From Chitinophagaceae bacterium UBA1946 (GTDB lineage: Bacteria; Bacteroidota; Bacteroidia; Chitinophagales; Chitinophagaceae): DNA of 64,000 nt. Within the stretch, counting starts at the first letter, position 1. Each line of letters begins with the position of its first letter. The stretch is taken from contig DDEU01000018.1 of NCBI GenBank assembly GCA_002336815.1, positions 32,142-96,141 of the forward strand, read 5' to 3'. The notes under the pieces were generated by a model. The model did no database searches. It was given only the letters and a program-made list of their open reading frames with translations, and was not told the DNA's origin. Of this stretch, positions 52,644 through 62,060 are shown one piece after another. The position numbers were made by a program, and so were the translations under genes.

Positions 52644-54713
52644 TCAAGCCAGCATCCGCACATTGGGTTCCCGGTCAAAGTACCGTTTAGCTGCTGCTGC
52701 TACAAAATTCTTCCCGGCTTCCTGTACACCTTCGTCCATGGCCACACCTGCTTTCTCCAATAATGGCATTGCTTCCTTTGTGTAACCAATCGCTTTCAGG
52801 TGCCCGAAAGCGTCCATCACAAACTGCACTGCTGCGCCTTCTTTCAATAAGGTTTCGGTTCCCTTCTGTGACAATACAATCGCAACTGCATCAAAAAGCT
52901 GCGAAGGAGATCCGGCAAGTTGTCCATGTGCTTTTATACCACTGTTGTTATTCAGTACGAGTCCGTTTAATTTACGGGCGATCAATTTTACAGAACCGCC
53001 GGCTTTGCTGATGTCTTTTTGCAGTTTTTCGATCAGCGCAGCATCACTTCCGTCATCGATCAAAATACCAACACATCTTCCCTGCAAGGTCTCTTTCATG
53101 TTCTTTTGTATCGACAATGCAGGTGATGGTTTGAATTCCTGCACAGGCGCCGCAGCCGCTGCCTTTGCCGGAAGTGAAACACCAAGCCCTTTTGCAACAC
53201 GTGCCGCCAATTCTTCGGACACGTTGCGGAGATTTGCCAGCATCCTTGGTGGAACATGATCCAGTGTTACCTTGGATAATTCAAATACGAAAGCAGAAGC
53301 GATGTGCGCCTGCTCATTCGGCGTTTGCGAATGAAAGAACATTCTTGCCTGGCTGTAATGATCGGCGAATGATGCCGGCCGTATCCTTAGTTTATCTCCC
53401 TGCTCTTCCATCTCCGGCCTCCCTGCAACACTGCTGAAACCTGTAACCGGGCATTCCCTCGGGCCTGCATTTTCACCGGCGGCATCTAAACTGTTCGGTT
53501 CATAATTACTCCTTCCCTTTGGAACCTGCATCTGCATCTGCCCATCTCTTTGAAAATTCATGAAGGGACACTTGGGCGCATTCACCGGTATCTGGTGAAA
53601 ATTGGCCGTGCCGAGTCTTGATTTTTGTGTATCCAAATAACTGAACAACCTGCCCTGCAGCAATGGATCGTTCGTAAAATCGATACCGGGTACTATGTTG
53701 GCCGGGCAGTAAGCAACCTGTTCTGTTTCGGCAAAAAAGTTGTCCGGGTTCCGGTCGAGTACCATGCGACCGATGATCCTTACCGGTATCACTTCTTCGG
53801 GAATGAGCTTGGTAGAATCCAGCACATCATAAGGCAGTGAGTCTGCCTTTTTCTGATCAAATACCTGTATACCCAGTTCCCATTCAGGAAAGTTGCCACT
53901 GTCGATGGCTTCAAACAGGTCCCTGCGGTGATAATCGTTGTCGGCCGCCTGCAGCTTCAATGTTTCATCCCATACGGTAGATTGTAAACCGGCCTTTGGT
54001 TTCCAGTGAAACTTTACAAAACTCGTTTTGCCTTTTGCGTTGATGAACCTGAAGGTATGAATACCGAAACCTTCCATCATTCTTAAAGAACGTGGTAAGG
54101 TGCGGTCGCTCATAGCCCACATGAGCATGTGAGAAGTTTCGGGCATCAATGAGGCAAAATCCCAAAACGTATCGTGTGCACTGCCGGCCTGCGGATAGCC
54201 ACGATCGGCTTCCATTTTAACTGCATGTATCAGGTCGGGAAACTTGATGGCATCCTGTATAAAAAACACGGGGATGTTATTTCCAACAAGATCCCAGTTG
54301 CCTTCTTTTGTATAAAATTTTACTGCGAATCCTCTCACATCTCTTGGCGTATCTACTGAACCTGCTCCACCTGCAACGGTAGAAAAGCGGGTGAACAACG
54401 GCGTCTTTTCTCCCGCCCGCTGAAAGATATCAGCTTTGGTAAGATCTGCCAGTGATTCGTACAATTCAAAAAAGCCATGTGCGGCTGAACCCCGGGCATG
54501 TACAATGCGTTCGGGTATGCGCTCATGATCAAAATGAAATATTTTTTCACGGAGTACAAAATCTTCCAGCAGCACCGGGCCACGGGCTCCGGCCTTCAGG
54601 CTGTTCTGGTTGTCGGAAATGTGAATGCCCTGGTTGCTGGTTAAAACCGGGTGTTGCTCATCTTTGGTTTGGTGGGTTTCACCACCGGCGGTTTTTTTCT
54701 TACTGCTCTTCAT
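52644..54713 (-). CDS. katE: large-subunit monofunctional catalase with C-terminal DJ-1/PfpI-like domain
   Basis: A 689-residue heme catalase (2 H2O2 to O2 and 2 H2O) of the HPII type. The distal active-site block is ERIVHARGSAAHGFF; TRFSTVAGGAGSVDTPRD and DLVGNNIPVFFIQD with the distal Asn follow; the heme-ligand Tyr is in RLFSYLDTQKSRLG. A flavodoxin-like DJ-1/PfpI domain occupies about 545-689 (GRCVGILIDDGSD). The first 25 residues are Lys/Gln-rich. Together with SOD and the peroxidase genes nearby it forms the window's oxidative-stress set, though not one operon. Confidence 0.95.
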   Translation of the reverse strand: MKSSKKKTAGGETHQTKDEQHPVLTSNQGIHISDNQNSLKAGARGPVLLEDFVLREKIFHFDHERIPERIVHARGSAAHGFFELYESLADLTKADIFQRAGEKTPLFTRFSTVAGGAGSVDTPRDVRGFAVKFYTKEGNWDLVGNNIPVFFIQDAIKFPDLIHAVKMEADRGYPQAGSAHDTFWDFASLMPETSHMLMWAMSDRTLPRSLRMMEGFGIHTFRFINAKGKTSFVKFHWKPKAGLQSTVWDETLKLQAADNDYHRRDLFEAIDSGNFPEWELGIQVFDQKKADSLPYDVLDSTKLIPEEVIPVRIIGRMVLDRNPDNFFAETEQVAYCPANIVPGIDFTNDPLLQGRLFSYLDTQKSRLGTANFHQIPVNAPKCPFMNFQRDGQMQMQVPKGRSNYEPNSLDAAGENAGPRECPVTGFSSVAGRPEMEEQGDKLRIRPASFADHYSQARMFFHSQTPNEQAHIASAFVFELSKVTLDHVPPRMLANLRNVSEELAARVAKGLGVSLPAKAAAAAPVQEFKPSPALSIQKNMKETLQGRCVGILIDDGSDAALIEKLQKDISKAGGSVKLIARKLNGLVLNNNSGIKAHGQLAGSPSQLFDAVAIVLSQKGTETLLKEGAAVQFVMDAFGHLKAIGYTKEAMPLLEKAGVAMDEGVQEAGKNFVAAAAKRYFDREPNVRMLA

Positions 54714-54829
54714 GACAGGAATTTTTATTAATAAGGAATGTTTAAAATTGAATAGCTTAAACAGGAATTTGTAAACTTTACGGGTAGGCTCAGCGAAAGA
54801 GAATGCTGAACGATGCAGGTGGCAATTGA

Positions 54830-55075
54830 TTAACCCTCTCCACCCACTTCTATCCCGTCGTTGCCAAGTACAGGTTCTACCGGAATATCCTCATCCTGCA
54901 AACTTTTTTTTACTTCCACTTCTGTTTCTTTCTTCTCCTGTTCTTCGGGGTTGGTATTTTTTTCAGGCTGGGCTGGTATTGGGATACTTTCGTCTTTTTT
55001 ATCCTCAATGAAAACCGTGTTTTCTGTTTCTGTGATCTGTTGGGTAGTTTCTCTGATGGGTGATTGTTGTGTCAT
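54830..55075 (-). CDS. hypothetical acidic, Glu/Lys-rich protein
   Basis: With the start at 55075 (MTQQSPIRETTQQI) it has 81 residues, nearly all charged or polar, with repeated EKKETEVEVKK-type stretches. It is probably disordered. There is no signal or known domain. A longer frame to 55135 adds 20 residues without extra support. It follows the catalase promoter region and has no evident partner. Confidence 0.4.
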   Translation of the reverse strand: MTQQSPIRETTQQITETENTVFIEDKKDESIPIPAQPEKNTNPEEQEKKETEVEVKKSLQDEDIPVEPVLGNDGIEVGGEG

Positions 55076-55342
55076 ATGATCTTTTTGAACTACCGGAGCT
55101 GCGTCCAAATAAGTGCCAGAATCAAACCTGTTCAATCGCAGGAAGCAGGATCGTTTTAAACCTGCAAAAACGTAGGCTCCTGGAACGGGATGAACATTTT
55201 AATAAAAATAGCGGGGATTTTTTTGGACGGATTCCCAGCTTGGGGAACTCAATTACAACCAAGATAGGTAGCTTCCGGGCCCGAGCAAGGCAGTTTTAGA
55301 AATTCAACAGGTAGAATACTATAAAAAAGCAGCGTGAACAGT

Positions 55343-55510
55343 TCACTTCTTTTTCTTACCCCAGTTATCTTCCATTTGATCATAGGATTTCCTGGTGACT
55401 GTAGATTCTTTCTTGCTCCGTGAAATTCCTTTTTCTTTTCTTGCGTTGATATTATTGACAAGAGAATTTTTTACGTGGAGTTTATTTGTTTTCTTCTTTG
55501 GGGTGGGCAT
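55343..55510 (-). CDS. 55-residue basic hypothetical protein
   Basis: A short frame beginning MPTPKKKTNKLHVKN and ending WGKKKK. It is strongly basic, with INARKEKGISRSKKESTV and a later YDQMEDNW segment. The wording resembles short conserved Bacteroidota proteins with an ARKxxGxSRxKKxSTV core, recalled from general knowledge and not checked. Nucleic-acid binding is possible from charge alone. Its placement in an otherwise empty 570-base gap favours a real gene. Confidence 0.5.
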   Translation of the reverse strand: MPTPKKKTNKLHVKNSLVNNINARKEKGISRSKKESTVTRKSYDQMEDNWGKKKK

Positions 55511-55636
55511 ATCTTTTTTAAAGACAATAACAAACGATGTTCCTTAAAATGATTGAGCAGGAAAAATTTTGTGAAGTCCGGATTTTCAGGGGATATTATT
55601 TGATCTGGAAGAAATGCGGTCATGAATAATTAAAAT

Positions 55637-55684
55637 AACCAAACCTGTTACATTTCGTTGATCAAAATGTTAACGGGTTTGGTT
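55637..55684 (-). terminator. terminator of the downstream VOC gene, repeated hairpin copy B
   Basis: A 14-bp stem (55637-55650 with 55671-55684, arm AACCAAACCTGTTA, one G-T pair) and a T-rich tail on the minus strand. The stem and part of the loop match the hairpin at 42284-42336. Confidence 0.55.
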
Positions 55685-55713
55685 TCCGGTGTTGATTATT
55701 TGTTTTTGTAGCG

Positions 55714-56193
55714 CTAGTCTTTTGGCTCCCACAACTCAACCTTGTTTCCTTCTGCATCAAGTATGTGGATGAATTTGCCATAGTCATAGCTTTCTATCTT
55801 GTCTACGATGGTTACGCCATTCTTTTTTAATTCTTCCACCAGTGCCTCCAGGTTTTCAACACGGTAATTGATCATAAAATCCTGGCCGGATGGTTCAAAG
55901 TATTTGGTGGTTTCAGGAAAAGGGGTCCATTGTGTTTGCGCTTTTTTTGTACTGTCTGCACCCTCATACCATTCAAAACTTGCGCCATAGGGATTGGTAT
56001 TTAAACCAAGATTGTTCTTATACCATTCGGTCATTTTTTTGGGATCCCTGCATTTGAAAAAAATGCCACCGACACCTGTTACTTTTTTCATTGTTGTTAA
56101 GTTTTTATGTTGATTTGTGATGATTGCGTTCACTGCAAAGCCTGAAAGAAAAGATGCGGCGATGATTAAGATCACCAGGTAGGTTTTTTTCAT
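55714..56193 (-). CDS. exported VOC-superfamily protein
   Basis: A 159-residue protein with an N-terminal hydrophobic segment (MKKTYLVILIIAASFLSGFAV), acting as signal or anchor, followed by a VOC module: GVGGIFFKCRDPKKMTEWYKNNLGL, FMINYRVENLEALVEELKKNGV, and a closing HILDAEGNKVELWEPKD with the metal-ligand Glu. VOC proteins are normally cytoplasmic, so the export signal is unusual. Methionine codons inside the segment (MKKVTGVGG) could give a cytoplasmic form without the anchor. Substrate unknown. Confidence 0.78.
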   Translation of the reverse strand: MKKTYLVILIIAASFLSGFAVNAIITNQHKNLTTMKKVTGVGGIFFKCRDPKKMTEWYKNNLGLNTNPYGASFEWYEGADSTKKAQTQWTPFPETTKYFEPSGQDFMINYRVENLEALVEELKKNGVTIVDKIESYDYGKFIHILDAEGNKVELWEPKD

Positions 56194-56410
56194 GTGATGT
56201 AATGTTTGTTGTTGCTGATGCCGCCAGTTACGATTTTACTAGTGGAGGAATTGCACCGGTAATAAAAAATTATTGATGAAGTTAAAAACTAAATTTGAAA
56301 GTTTGTTGCCAGGTAGTAGTTGCATTTACTGAATGCCAGGCTCTGAAGGAAAATCAATCAATCTATGGACATGCATGTCAGGGACATCAATAGCGTTGAA
56401 TACCGCTTTA

Positions 56411-56791
56411 TTAGTTCCGTTGCCTGTCCCATTCGATGGTTTTTTGATGCCAGTATTGGTAAGTGATCGTTGTGTCAAGTTGTATTTTATAATTGAAAGC
56501 TTCATTTCTAAAAAAGAGAATGGTTTGTTTTGAAAGAGACTGTATGGTAATGGTGTTTTTATCTATTAAAATATCTGCTATTCCAAGATCGGAATTCAAC
56601 CTCAGTACTTCAACTGAAGAGTCTCCTTTTGTAATGGATACAATATTCGCCAGGCTGTATAAGGTAGCTTCATTGTACCAATGTGCCTCAATGTCGCCCC
56701 CAGCCACAATGATTTCACCGGGTCTCTTAGTTTTGTTTTTGCATGATAGCATGAGCAACGGGAATAAGAAAAAGCAAATGATACATCTCAT
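56411..56791 (-). CDS. small lipoprotein with DUF2807-like wording
   Basis: With the start at 56791 (MRCIICFFLFPLLMLSCKNK) it is a 126-residue lipoprotein, Cys near residue 17. Two successive beta segments, IIVAGGDIEAHWYNEATLY and VEVLRLNSDLGIADILID, suggest a small beta-solenoid or sandwich. No recognised domain with confidence. It is 23 bases from the end of the 1145-residue gene in the same direction, which is transcribed before... upstream of it only if reading continues; it is more likely independent. Confidence 0.45.
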   Translation of the reverse strand: MRCIICFFLFPLLMLSCKNKTKRPGEIIVAGGDIEAHWYNEATLYSLANIVSITKGDSSVEVLRLNSDLGIADILIDKNTITIQSLSKQTILFFRNEAFNYKIQLDTTITYQYWHQKTIEWDRQRN

Positions 56792-56841
56792 AAAAATTTT
56801 TTTAAAATAGCACAGCACAAGCGGTCATTTTTTTTAAAGTA

Positions 56842-59800
56842 TTAGTGCATTACCTGCAGGTTCACCCCCTGGGATACCGCTACATGACCAGTATTCGTGA
56901 TCGTCAGCGATCTGCATACCGAATTGGTAGTAACATTCACCGTTCCATAACTTACCAGTACATCTATGTTTTCGTCGGGTACTTTGTTGCACGACCAGTT
57001 GGCAGGGTTGTTCCAGTTTGAATTGGAACCGATCCATTTATTGGTGAAGATGAGTTTGTAAGACTGGCTGAAGAGCCTGTTGCCCACCACACAACGGTAA
57101 CTGTAATTGTACCAGGCAGATGGAATGGCGGTTAGTTGCAGTGCGCTGTCGGTAACACCCGAAAAATGAAGGTCATTACTGATATTGTGATATCCCGTGC
57201 CCGTATCCTGTTGCCATTGGTAAAAAGAGCCTGTCAGGTCGCACAATAATTCCACCCCTGCCGCTGCGCAGATCGTTTGCGGCAGGGCTTGTCCCACATT
57301 ATTTTTGTAAATAGATATCCCTTTATCCTGCGAACTGCAGGTCACAATATCCGGTTTGCCATCGAGGTTAAAATCGCCGGCTTCTATCCCGTAAGGATTG
57401 TACAGGTAGGCGTATGGAGGATATATGGTCACTTCTGCATCATTGCTGATGGCCCCCGGCACTGAGTTATTCTTTGAAACGGTGAAATGATCAGAAGGAA
57501 CACTGCTTTCCGATGCAAACATGCCATCCGGCTTGCCGTCACCGCTGATATTATCAATGCAGGCTGCAGCGGATAAACTTATTTGTAAAAGATGGTTACC
57601 GGTTGTATCAAAAGAAAAGTTGCCGCTGGTTCCTGTATTCCTGAAAACATGCAGGTACCCTTTCCTGTTCATCGCCACAATATCGGGTTTGCCATCATTG
57701 TCATAATCCAGTATAGCGAGGTATGCACTGTTTAAGAGTGAGCCAGGGAAAATAAAGTTAACAGCATTGCCAAAAGAAATATTGCCCGGTGTACTGTTAT
57801 TGTGGAAACAGGATATGCTGGTAGAATCAGTATACCGGTAATTCAATGTTACTAAATCTTTTTTGCCGTCGCCATCAATATCCCCTGCGGCGATCATTTT
57901 GGCATTTCCCTCGCAATTGTATTCGATGGTTTGTGCAAATGATAAATTACCGGGATTGCCGGTGTTGCGGATCACAGATAATTTTTTGTAATTGAAACTG
58001 GCCATGGCAATATCATTTCTGCCGTCATCATCCAGGTCTGCAATTACCGGTTCCTGCGATCCATCGGACATATCCATCTTCAGAGGCGTTGCAAAAGAAA
58101 TCGAATCTGCCGTACTGTTGTTTTTCAAAATGTAAAAATAAGTGCGGTTGGTAGCAGTTACAATATCAGGAAGTCCGTCACCATCAAGATCATTCATATC
58201 AAATCTTCCCAGGTCGTTCGGCTGTATGGTGCCAAGTACAAGCTTATTGCCAAATGCAATATTGCCCTGCGATCCCGTGTTTTTGTAGGCTGTGATGGTA
58301 TTGCCGGCTGTTTCTCTTACCACAATATCAGGCTTGCCATCATTGTTAATATCTCTTGCCTTTATATACAAAGGTGAAAAGCTGGTGGGATTGCTGTAAA
58401 AAATATTATAGGCGTTTGTAAAAGAACCGCTGGTAAAATTGCTGCTGTCTGCAAAGGTTAGTGCAAATGGTTTAACCGAACTGCCTGTCAGGTGAGTGCT
58501 GGTATTTAAGACCGATACTGGTTTGTAAGAAGCGCCGGCAGGAACAATACAATTTACCTGGTTGGGAGCAGATGAAACAACCGTTGCCCTTACAGCACCA
58601 AAGTAAACAATGTTATCGTTACCGAAATTAGTTCCTGTAATTGTAACTGCAGTGCCTGCAGGTCCTGAGGATGGCTGCAGCGAACTGATGACCGGCGGTG
58701 CCGATGCCGGCGGCGGAAAATAAGTAAAGCTGGCTGCTGAAGAAAAAAGATGCCTGCCATCAGAAAAAGAAACTGCACCGGTGGCGCCATTGGCAACAAT
58801 GGCCGTAGCCGTGGTATCAGACAATATGGTGAAAGAAGCTGCTGCTGTTCCGCCAAAGCGAACATCCGTTACCGGTACCCTTGTTAAAAATTTCCCTTTG
58901 ATTGAGACGAAGGTGCCGGTACTGCCGGTTTGAGGAACAAAAGAAGTGACAACCGGGAATATTGGTACAAAGAACTGCTGCACTTTTACAGTGGTATCGC
59001 TTTCATTGCCATTAGATACCACCAGCATGATGGTATCTGAGTATTTTTGAATATCATGTATATAAGTGGCATGGTAACCATTGCTTACAGGCGTACCATT
59101 CACATACCATTGGTATTGGTGGTTGGTGTTGGAATAATTTCGCAACTGAACATTGTCGGTGTTGTAAACGCCGGTAGTATCTGCCTTAAAATAGGCTTTT
59201 GGCAATGGCGTTCCTCCTCCATTGGTAGTAAGTTCTAAAAAGCCAACGCCGCCACCTGCCCAAAACTGGTTGGCCGAATGGAAGTACATGTCGAAATGTG
59301 TTTTATAGAGATATTCAAAACTATTGTCTCTTGGCAGTGGCTCCCATAACACGCCTCCATTCACTGTTTTATAAACCCGGTATTTTAATTCACCCGTTAT
59401 CATGTAGCCGGTATTGGCATCCAGGAATTTCATTTTATTGGAAGCAAACGAATTCACATCGACATCATTCAACTGGGTCCAGGAAAGTCCGCCATTTGTT
59501 GTTCTATAAAAATAGCCTTTCAAATTGCTATCGTACAAACTGATCCATCCGGTAGTACTGTTTAAAAAGAAATAATCTGTGATGGTATTTCCCGTTGCTC
59601 CCGGCAAGCTGATGCTGGTCCAACTGGTGCCAGCATTCACCGATTTTATCAAACGACGGGAAGGTGCATCCACATTTCCATTGCCTGCAAGAAACAGGGT
59701 ATCGTTGTTAAGCGGTTGGATGCGGTCTAAGTAACTGCCTGCCAGCGTTCTGATCACAGACCAGTGCAATCCTCCATCCGTGGTTTTTAAGATCCTGTCT

Positions 59801-60279
59801 GCATCCGAAGCGTAGCCGATCATACTGTTACCGGGGAAGGCCATCGATAAGATACCGGTGCTTAGCGCCAGTTGATTAAACTGCGAATGAAAAACGAGTG
59901 TATAGGTATCGCCACCGTCAGTGGAGTAGAGTATGGAAGGCACCAGTCCATAATGACCATACACAATAATATTACTTTGGTTAAATGCTTTTATCCCTCC
60001 AATTGAAAAGCCAATGGTAAGATTTACAGCATATCCATTGTAGTTCACATTTGCCGCAATGTATTTTTTTGTAAAAGTTCTCCCGCTGTCGCTGGTAAAG
60101 CCGATAAAGTATTTGAAAGCCACATATCCTTCTGAAGCGGAATAAAAACTCATTTCATTGATATCACTACCCTCCTCCAAAGTATCCACATGTACCTGCC
60201 TCATTTGGGCGGTAGCAGGATGTGTTGATAAAACGAAACAAAAAACAATGCAGCAAATGCAGAGGAACGATGATTTCAT
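56842..60279 (-). CDS. giant secreted protein: BNR propeller, PKD, two IPT/TIG, FG-GAP repeats, shared C-terminal module
   Basis: A 1145-residue exported protein (signal MKSSFLCICCIVFCFVLSTH). Residues about 25-355 form a Ycf48/BNR propeller (STDGGDTY, TTDGGLHW, TTNGGLSW). A PKD-like domain (to about 440) and two IPT/TIG domains (PQTGSTGTFVSIKG and PSSGPAGTAVTITG) follow. Seven FG-GAP repeats carry calcium-loop wording such as DINNDGKPDIV, DLDGDGLPDIV and DFNLDGKPDIV. The end is an Ig-like segment (FYQWQQDTGTGY) and a final domain with WNNPANWSC, both shared with the protease at 32618. Function is probably adhesion or surface recognition. Confidence 0.82.
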   Translation of the reverse strand: MKSSFLCICCIVFCFVLSTHPATAQMRQVHVDTLEEGSDINEMSFYSASEGYVAFKYFIGFTSDSGRTFTKKYIAANVNYNGYAVNLTIGFSIGGIKAFNQSNIIVYGHYGLVPSILYSTDGGDTYTLVFHSQFNQLALSTGILSMAFPGNSMIGYASDADRILKTTDGGLHWSVIRTLAGSYLDRIQPLNNDTLFLAGNGNVDAPSRRLIKSVNAGTSWTSISLPGATGNTITDYFFLNSTTGWISLYDSNLKGYFYRTTNGGLSWTQLNDVDVNSFASNKMKFLDANTGYMITGELKYRVYKTVNGGVLWEPLPRDNSFEYLYKTHFDMYFHSANQFWAGGGVGFLELTTNGGGTPLPKAYFKADTTGVYNTDNVQLRNYSNTNHQYQWYVNGTPVSNGYHATYIHDIQKYSDTIMLVVSNGNESDTTVKVQQFFVPIFPVVTSFVPQTGSTGTFVSIKGKFLTRVPVTDVRFGGTAAASFTILSDTTATAIVANGATGAVSFSDGRHLFSSAASFTYFPPPASAPPVISSLQPSSGPAGTAVTITGTNFGNDNIVYFGAVRATVVSSAPNQVNCIVPAGASYKPVSVLNTSTHLTGSSVKPFALTFADSSNFTSGSFTNAYNIFYSNPTSFSPLYIKARDINNDGKPDIVVRETAGNTITAYKNTGSQGNIAFGNKLVLGTIQPNDLGRFDMNDLDGDGLPDIVTATNRTYFYILKNNSTADSISFATPLKMDMSDGSQEPVIADLDDDGRNDIAMASFNYKKLSVIRNTGNPGNLSFAQTIEYNCEGNAKMIAAGDIDGDGKKDLVTLNYRYTDSTSISCFHNNSTPGNISFGNAVNFIFPGSLLNSAYLAILDYDNDGKPDIVAMNRKGYLHVFRNTGTSGNFSFDTTGNHLLQISLSAAACIDNISGDGKPDGMFASESSVPSDHFTVSKNNSVPGAISNDAEVTIYPPYAYLYNPYGIEAGDFNLDGKPDIVTCSSQDKGISIYKNNVGQALPQTICAAAGVELLCDLTGSFYQWQQDTGTGYHNISNDLHFSGVTDSALQLTAIPSAWYNYSYRCVVGNRLFSQSYKLIFTNKWIGSNSNWNNPANWSCNKVPDENIDVLVSYGTVNVTTNSVCRSLTITNTGHVAVSQGVNLQVMH

Positions 60280-60397
60280 GCTGGTTGGATTAGGTGAATT
60301 CCATGATAAATATATGATTTATGCTCATCTTATTTTTAACAGCCGGTATCGGAAGGTTAATGAATTCAGTAGAAAAATATCAATAACATAGTAGCGT

Positions 60398-60751
60398 CTA
60401 TTTTCTCAAAATTTTTTCCATTGTTTTTCCTTTGGCCAACTCATCGATCAGCTTATCGAGGTACCGCATCTTTTGAATGAGTTTGTCTTCGATCTCTTCT
60501 ACCCGGTACCCGCAAATTACACCGGTGATCTTCGATGCATTGGAGTTGAGTGCCGGCGCTTCTGCAAAAAAAGTTTCAAAATCATTTTTCAGATCAATTT
60601 GTTTTTGCAGCGTCGCTTTGTTATAACCCGTTAACCAGAAAATAACGCTGTCCAGTTCTTCTTTTGTGCGCCCTTTGCTTACTACTTTTTTTAAGTAAAG
60701 GGGATACACGCTGGCAAATACAATTTTATATATCCTTTCCGTTTTCATCAT
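60398..60751 (-). CDS. DUF2200 family protein
   Basis: A 117-residue soluble protein. The wording IYKIVFASVYPLYLKKVVSKGRTKEELDSVIFWLTGY is typical of DUF2200, and YRVEEIEDKLIQKMRYLDKLIDELAKG is the helical C-terminal half. The function is unknown. The gene is 41 bases upstream of nothing in the same operon; its neighbours on the minus strand are a giant secreted protein and a lipoprotein, which offer no clue. Confidence 0.8.
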   Translation of the reverse strand: MMKTERIYKIVFASVYPLYLKKVVSKGRTKEELDSVIFWLTGYNKATLQKQIDLKNDFETFFAEAPALNSNASKITGVICGYRVEEIEDKLIQKMRYLDKLIDELAKGKTMEKILRK

Positions 60752-60812
60752 TTTTCATTGAAAATTTTAAACAAGTATATTTTTTAACTCAAAACTTTTT
60801 CGCCAGCCTCTC

Positions 60813-61553
60813 TTAGAGGTTAACCAATACCTGGTTCAGCTCCGTTAACCCCATACCAGGTTTTATTGCGGGGTCGTATAAAAGATGGAGCATTCTTTTA
60901 TCAAAATAAGAGTAACTGGTAATGCGGGGCGTTATTCTGAAATAGTACAGGATGCTGCTCATGTAGTCAATGATATCTACATGGCCTAAGAAACCAAAAG
61001 AATGCATCATTTCATGACGGAGCAGGAACAATTGGTTGGAAGTATCACCGGCTGCCCGCTGCATGTCAACAAAAACACTTACAGGATTTAAAGTTCCCTG
61101 GAAACTCCAAAAAGGAACGGTGAGCCCATCCAGTTCATATGCTGAAGTGTTGAACGAAGCAGCAGCGCCGGGTACCTTTGCTTCGAATGTATTCCTGTCT
61201 GTAAGGTAAACCCTGATGGTAGCAACACTGCTGTCTGTTGTTCTTCTCATCACAAGATTGGTATCTGTTTGAGCATTCACTTCACTTATGATCGAATCAA
61301 GCGCTGTTGTTAAATGAGCATAAATGGTATCGGCTAAATAAACAAAGGTTTCTTTGGGTAATTTTTTTATAGTACCATTATTGTAAGCACCTTTTATGGT
61401 TATTTCCTGGAACCCCGCAAGCTCCGGTGAGGAATAGGTTTTGCCCGTGAGTGGAGGCGGGATGGTATAAACCGGTGCTGGGGAGCTTGCTTTTTTACAG
61501 CCACTGAATATGTATAATATCGCTATAGACAATGCAACCAATACCAGTTTCAT
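60813..61553 (-). CDS. metzincin-like zinc metallopeptidase lipoprotein
   Basis: With the start at 61553 (MKLVLVALSIAILYIFSGCKK) it is a 246-residue lipoprotein, Cys near residue 19. The motif HEMMHSFGFLGHVD is an HExxHxxGxxH zinc site of metzincin peptidases, followed by DYMSSILYY, where the Met could be the Met-turn. A middle region (about 80-150) has IRVYLTDRNTFEAKVPG. A small extracellular peptidase is likely; the target is unknown. The longer frame to 61625 lacks a signal at its start. Confidence 0.72.
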   Translation of the reverse strand: MKLVLVALSIAILYIFSGCKKASSPAPVYTIPPPLTGKTYSSPELAGFQEITIKGAYNNGTIKKLPKETFVYLADTIYAHLTTALDSIISEVNAQTDTNLVMRRTTDSSVATIRVYLTDRNTFEAKVPGAAASFNTSAYELDGLTVPFWSFQGTLNPVSVFVDMQRAAGDTSNQLFLLRHEMMHSFGFLGHVDIIDYMSSILYYFRITPRITSYSYFDKRMLHLLYDPAIKPGMGLTELNQVLVNL

Positions 61554-61646
61554 GTGCTTCGGTTTATTAATAAAAATAATGAAATTTTTTTTACCCGAAG
61601 TTCCGGCTGTATAAAGTCCTGGCAATTGAATTTGTTATCACAATGT

Positions 61647-62060
61647 TTACTTCATGGCATCTTTGTCCCACGCAATGATATTCCTGAATTTCCGCAGGTT
61701 CTTAATGGTACTGTCTGCCTGGTAAAAAAAGCTGATGAGCGCTTTTTTAGTAAGAGCCAGGCTGTCAAATTCACCGTGCAGGTTTTCGTATTGCGTTGCA
61801 CTGATAAACGTGACACTGTTTAATGGTGATTGATGTGCAATTGAATCAATGTACTTTGACTCCAGCACAACAACGTCCAGCTTAGAATTACAATTCGTTT
61901 GAAAATCGTTGATCACTACAATATGATCTTTGGAAGAAGTAATATTGCCTTCTTTGTTAAAAAGAGCGTCTTTTATAACTGCCTGTTTTATTACAAGGTC
62001 TTCACAATGCTGTTCGCAGGAAAATAACACTACTGTAAATAAAATTAAGCAATACTTCAT
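61647..62060 (-). CDS. small lipoprotein of unknown function
   Basis: With the start at 62060 (MKYCLILFTVVLFSCEQ) it is a 137-residue lipoprotein, Cys near residue 15. The body is mixed (DHIVVINDFQTNCNSKLDVV) and ends in a helical stretch with FRNIIAWDKDAMK. Family not recognised. It lies 93 bases before the metallopeptidase gene in the same direction and may share a transcript. Confidence 0.5.
   Translation of the reverse strand: MKYCLILFTVVLFSCEQHCEDLVIKQAVIKDALFNKEGNITSSKDHIVVINDFQTNCNSKLDVVVLESKYIDSIAHQSPLNSVTFISATQYENLHGEFDSLALTKKALISFFYQADSTIKNLRKFRNIIAWDKDAMK

Noticed and set aside
56461..56481. Third copy of the 24-bp dispersed repeat near 56464
   Set aside because: Only about 13 bases (GATCGTTGTGTCA) match and they encode part of a lipoprotein (LDTTITY), so this is probably coincidence.
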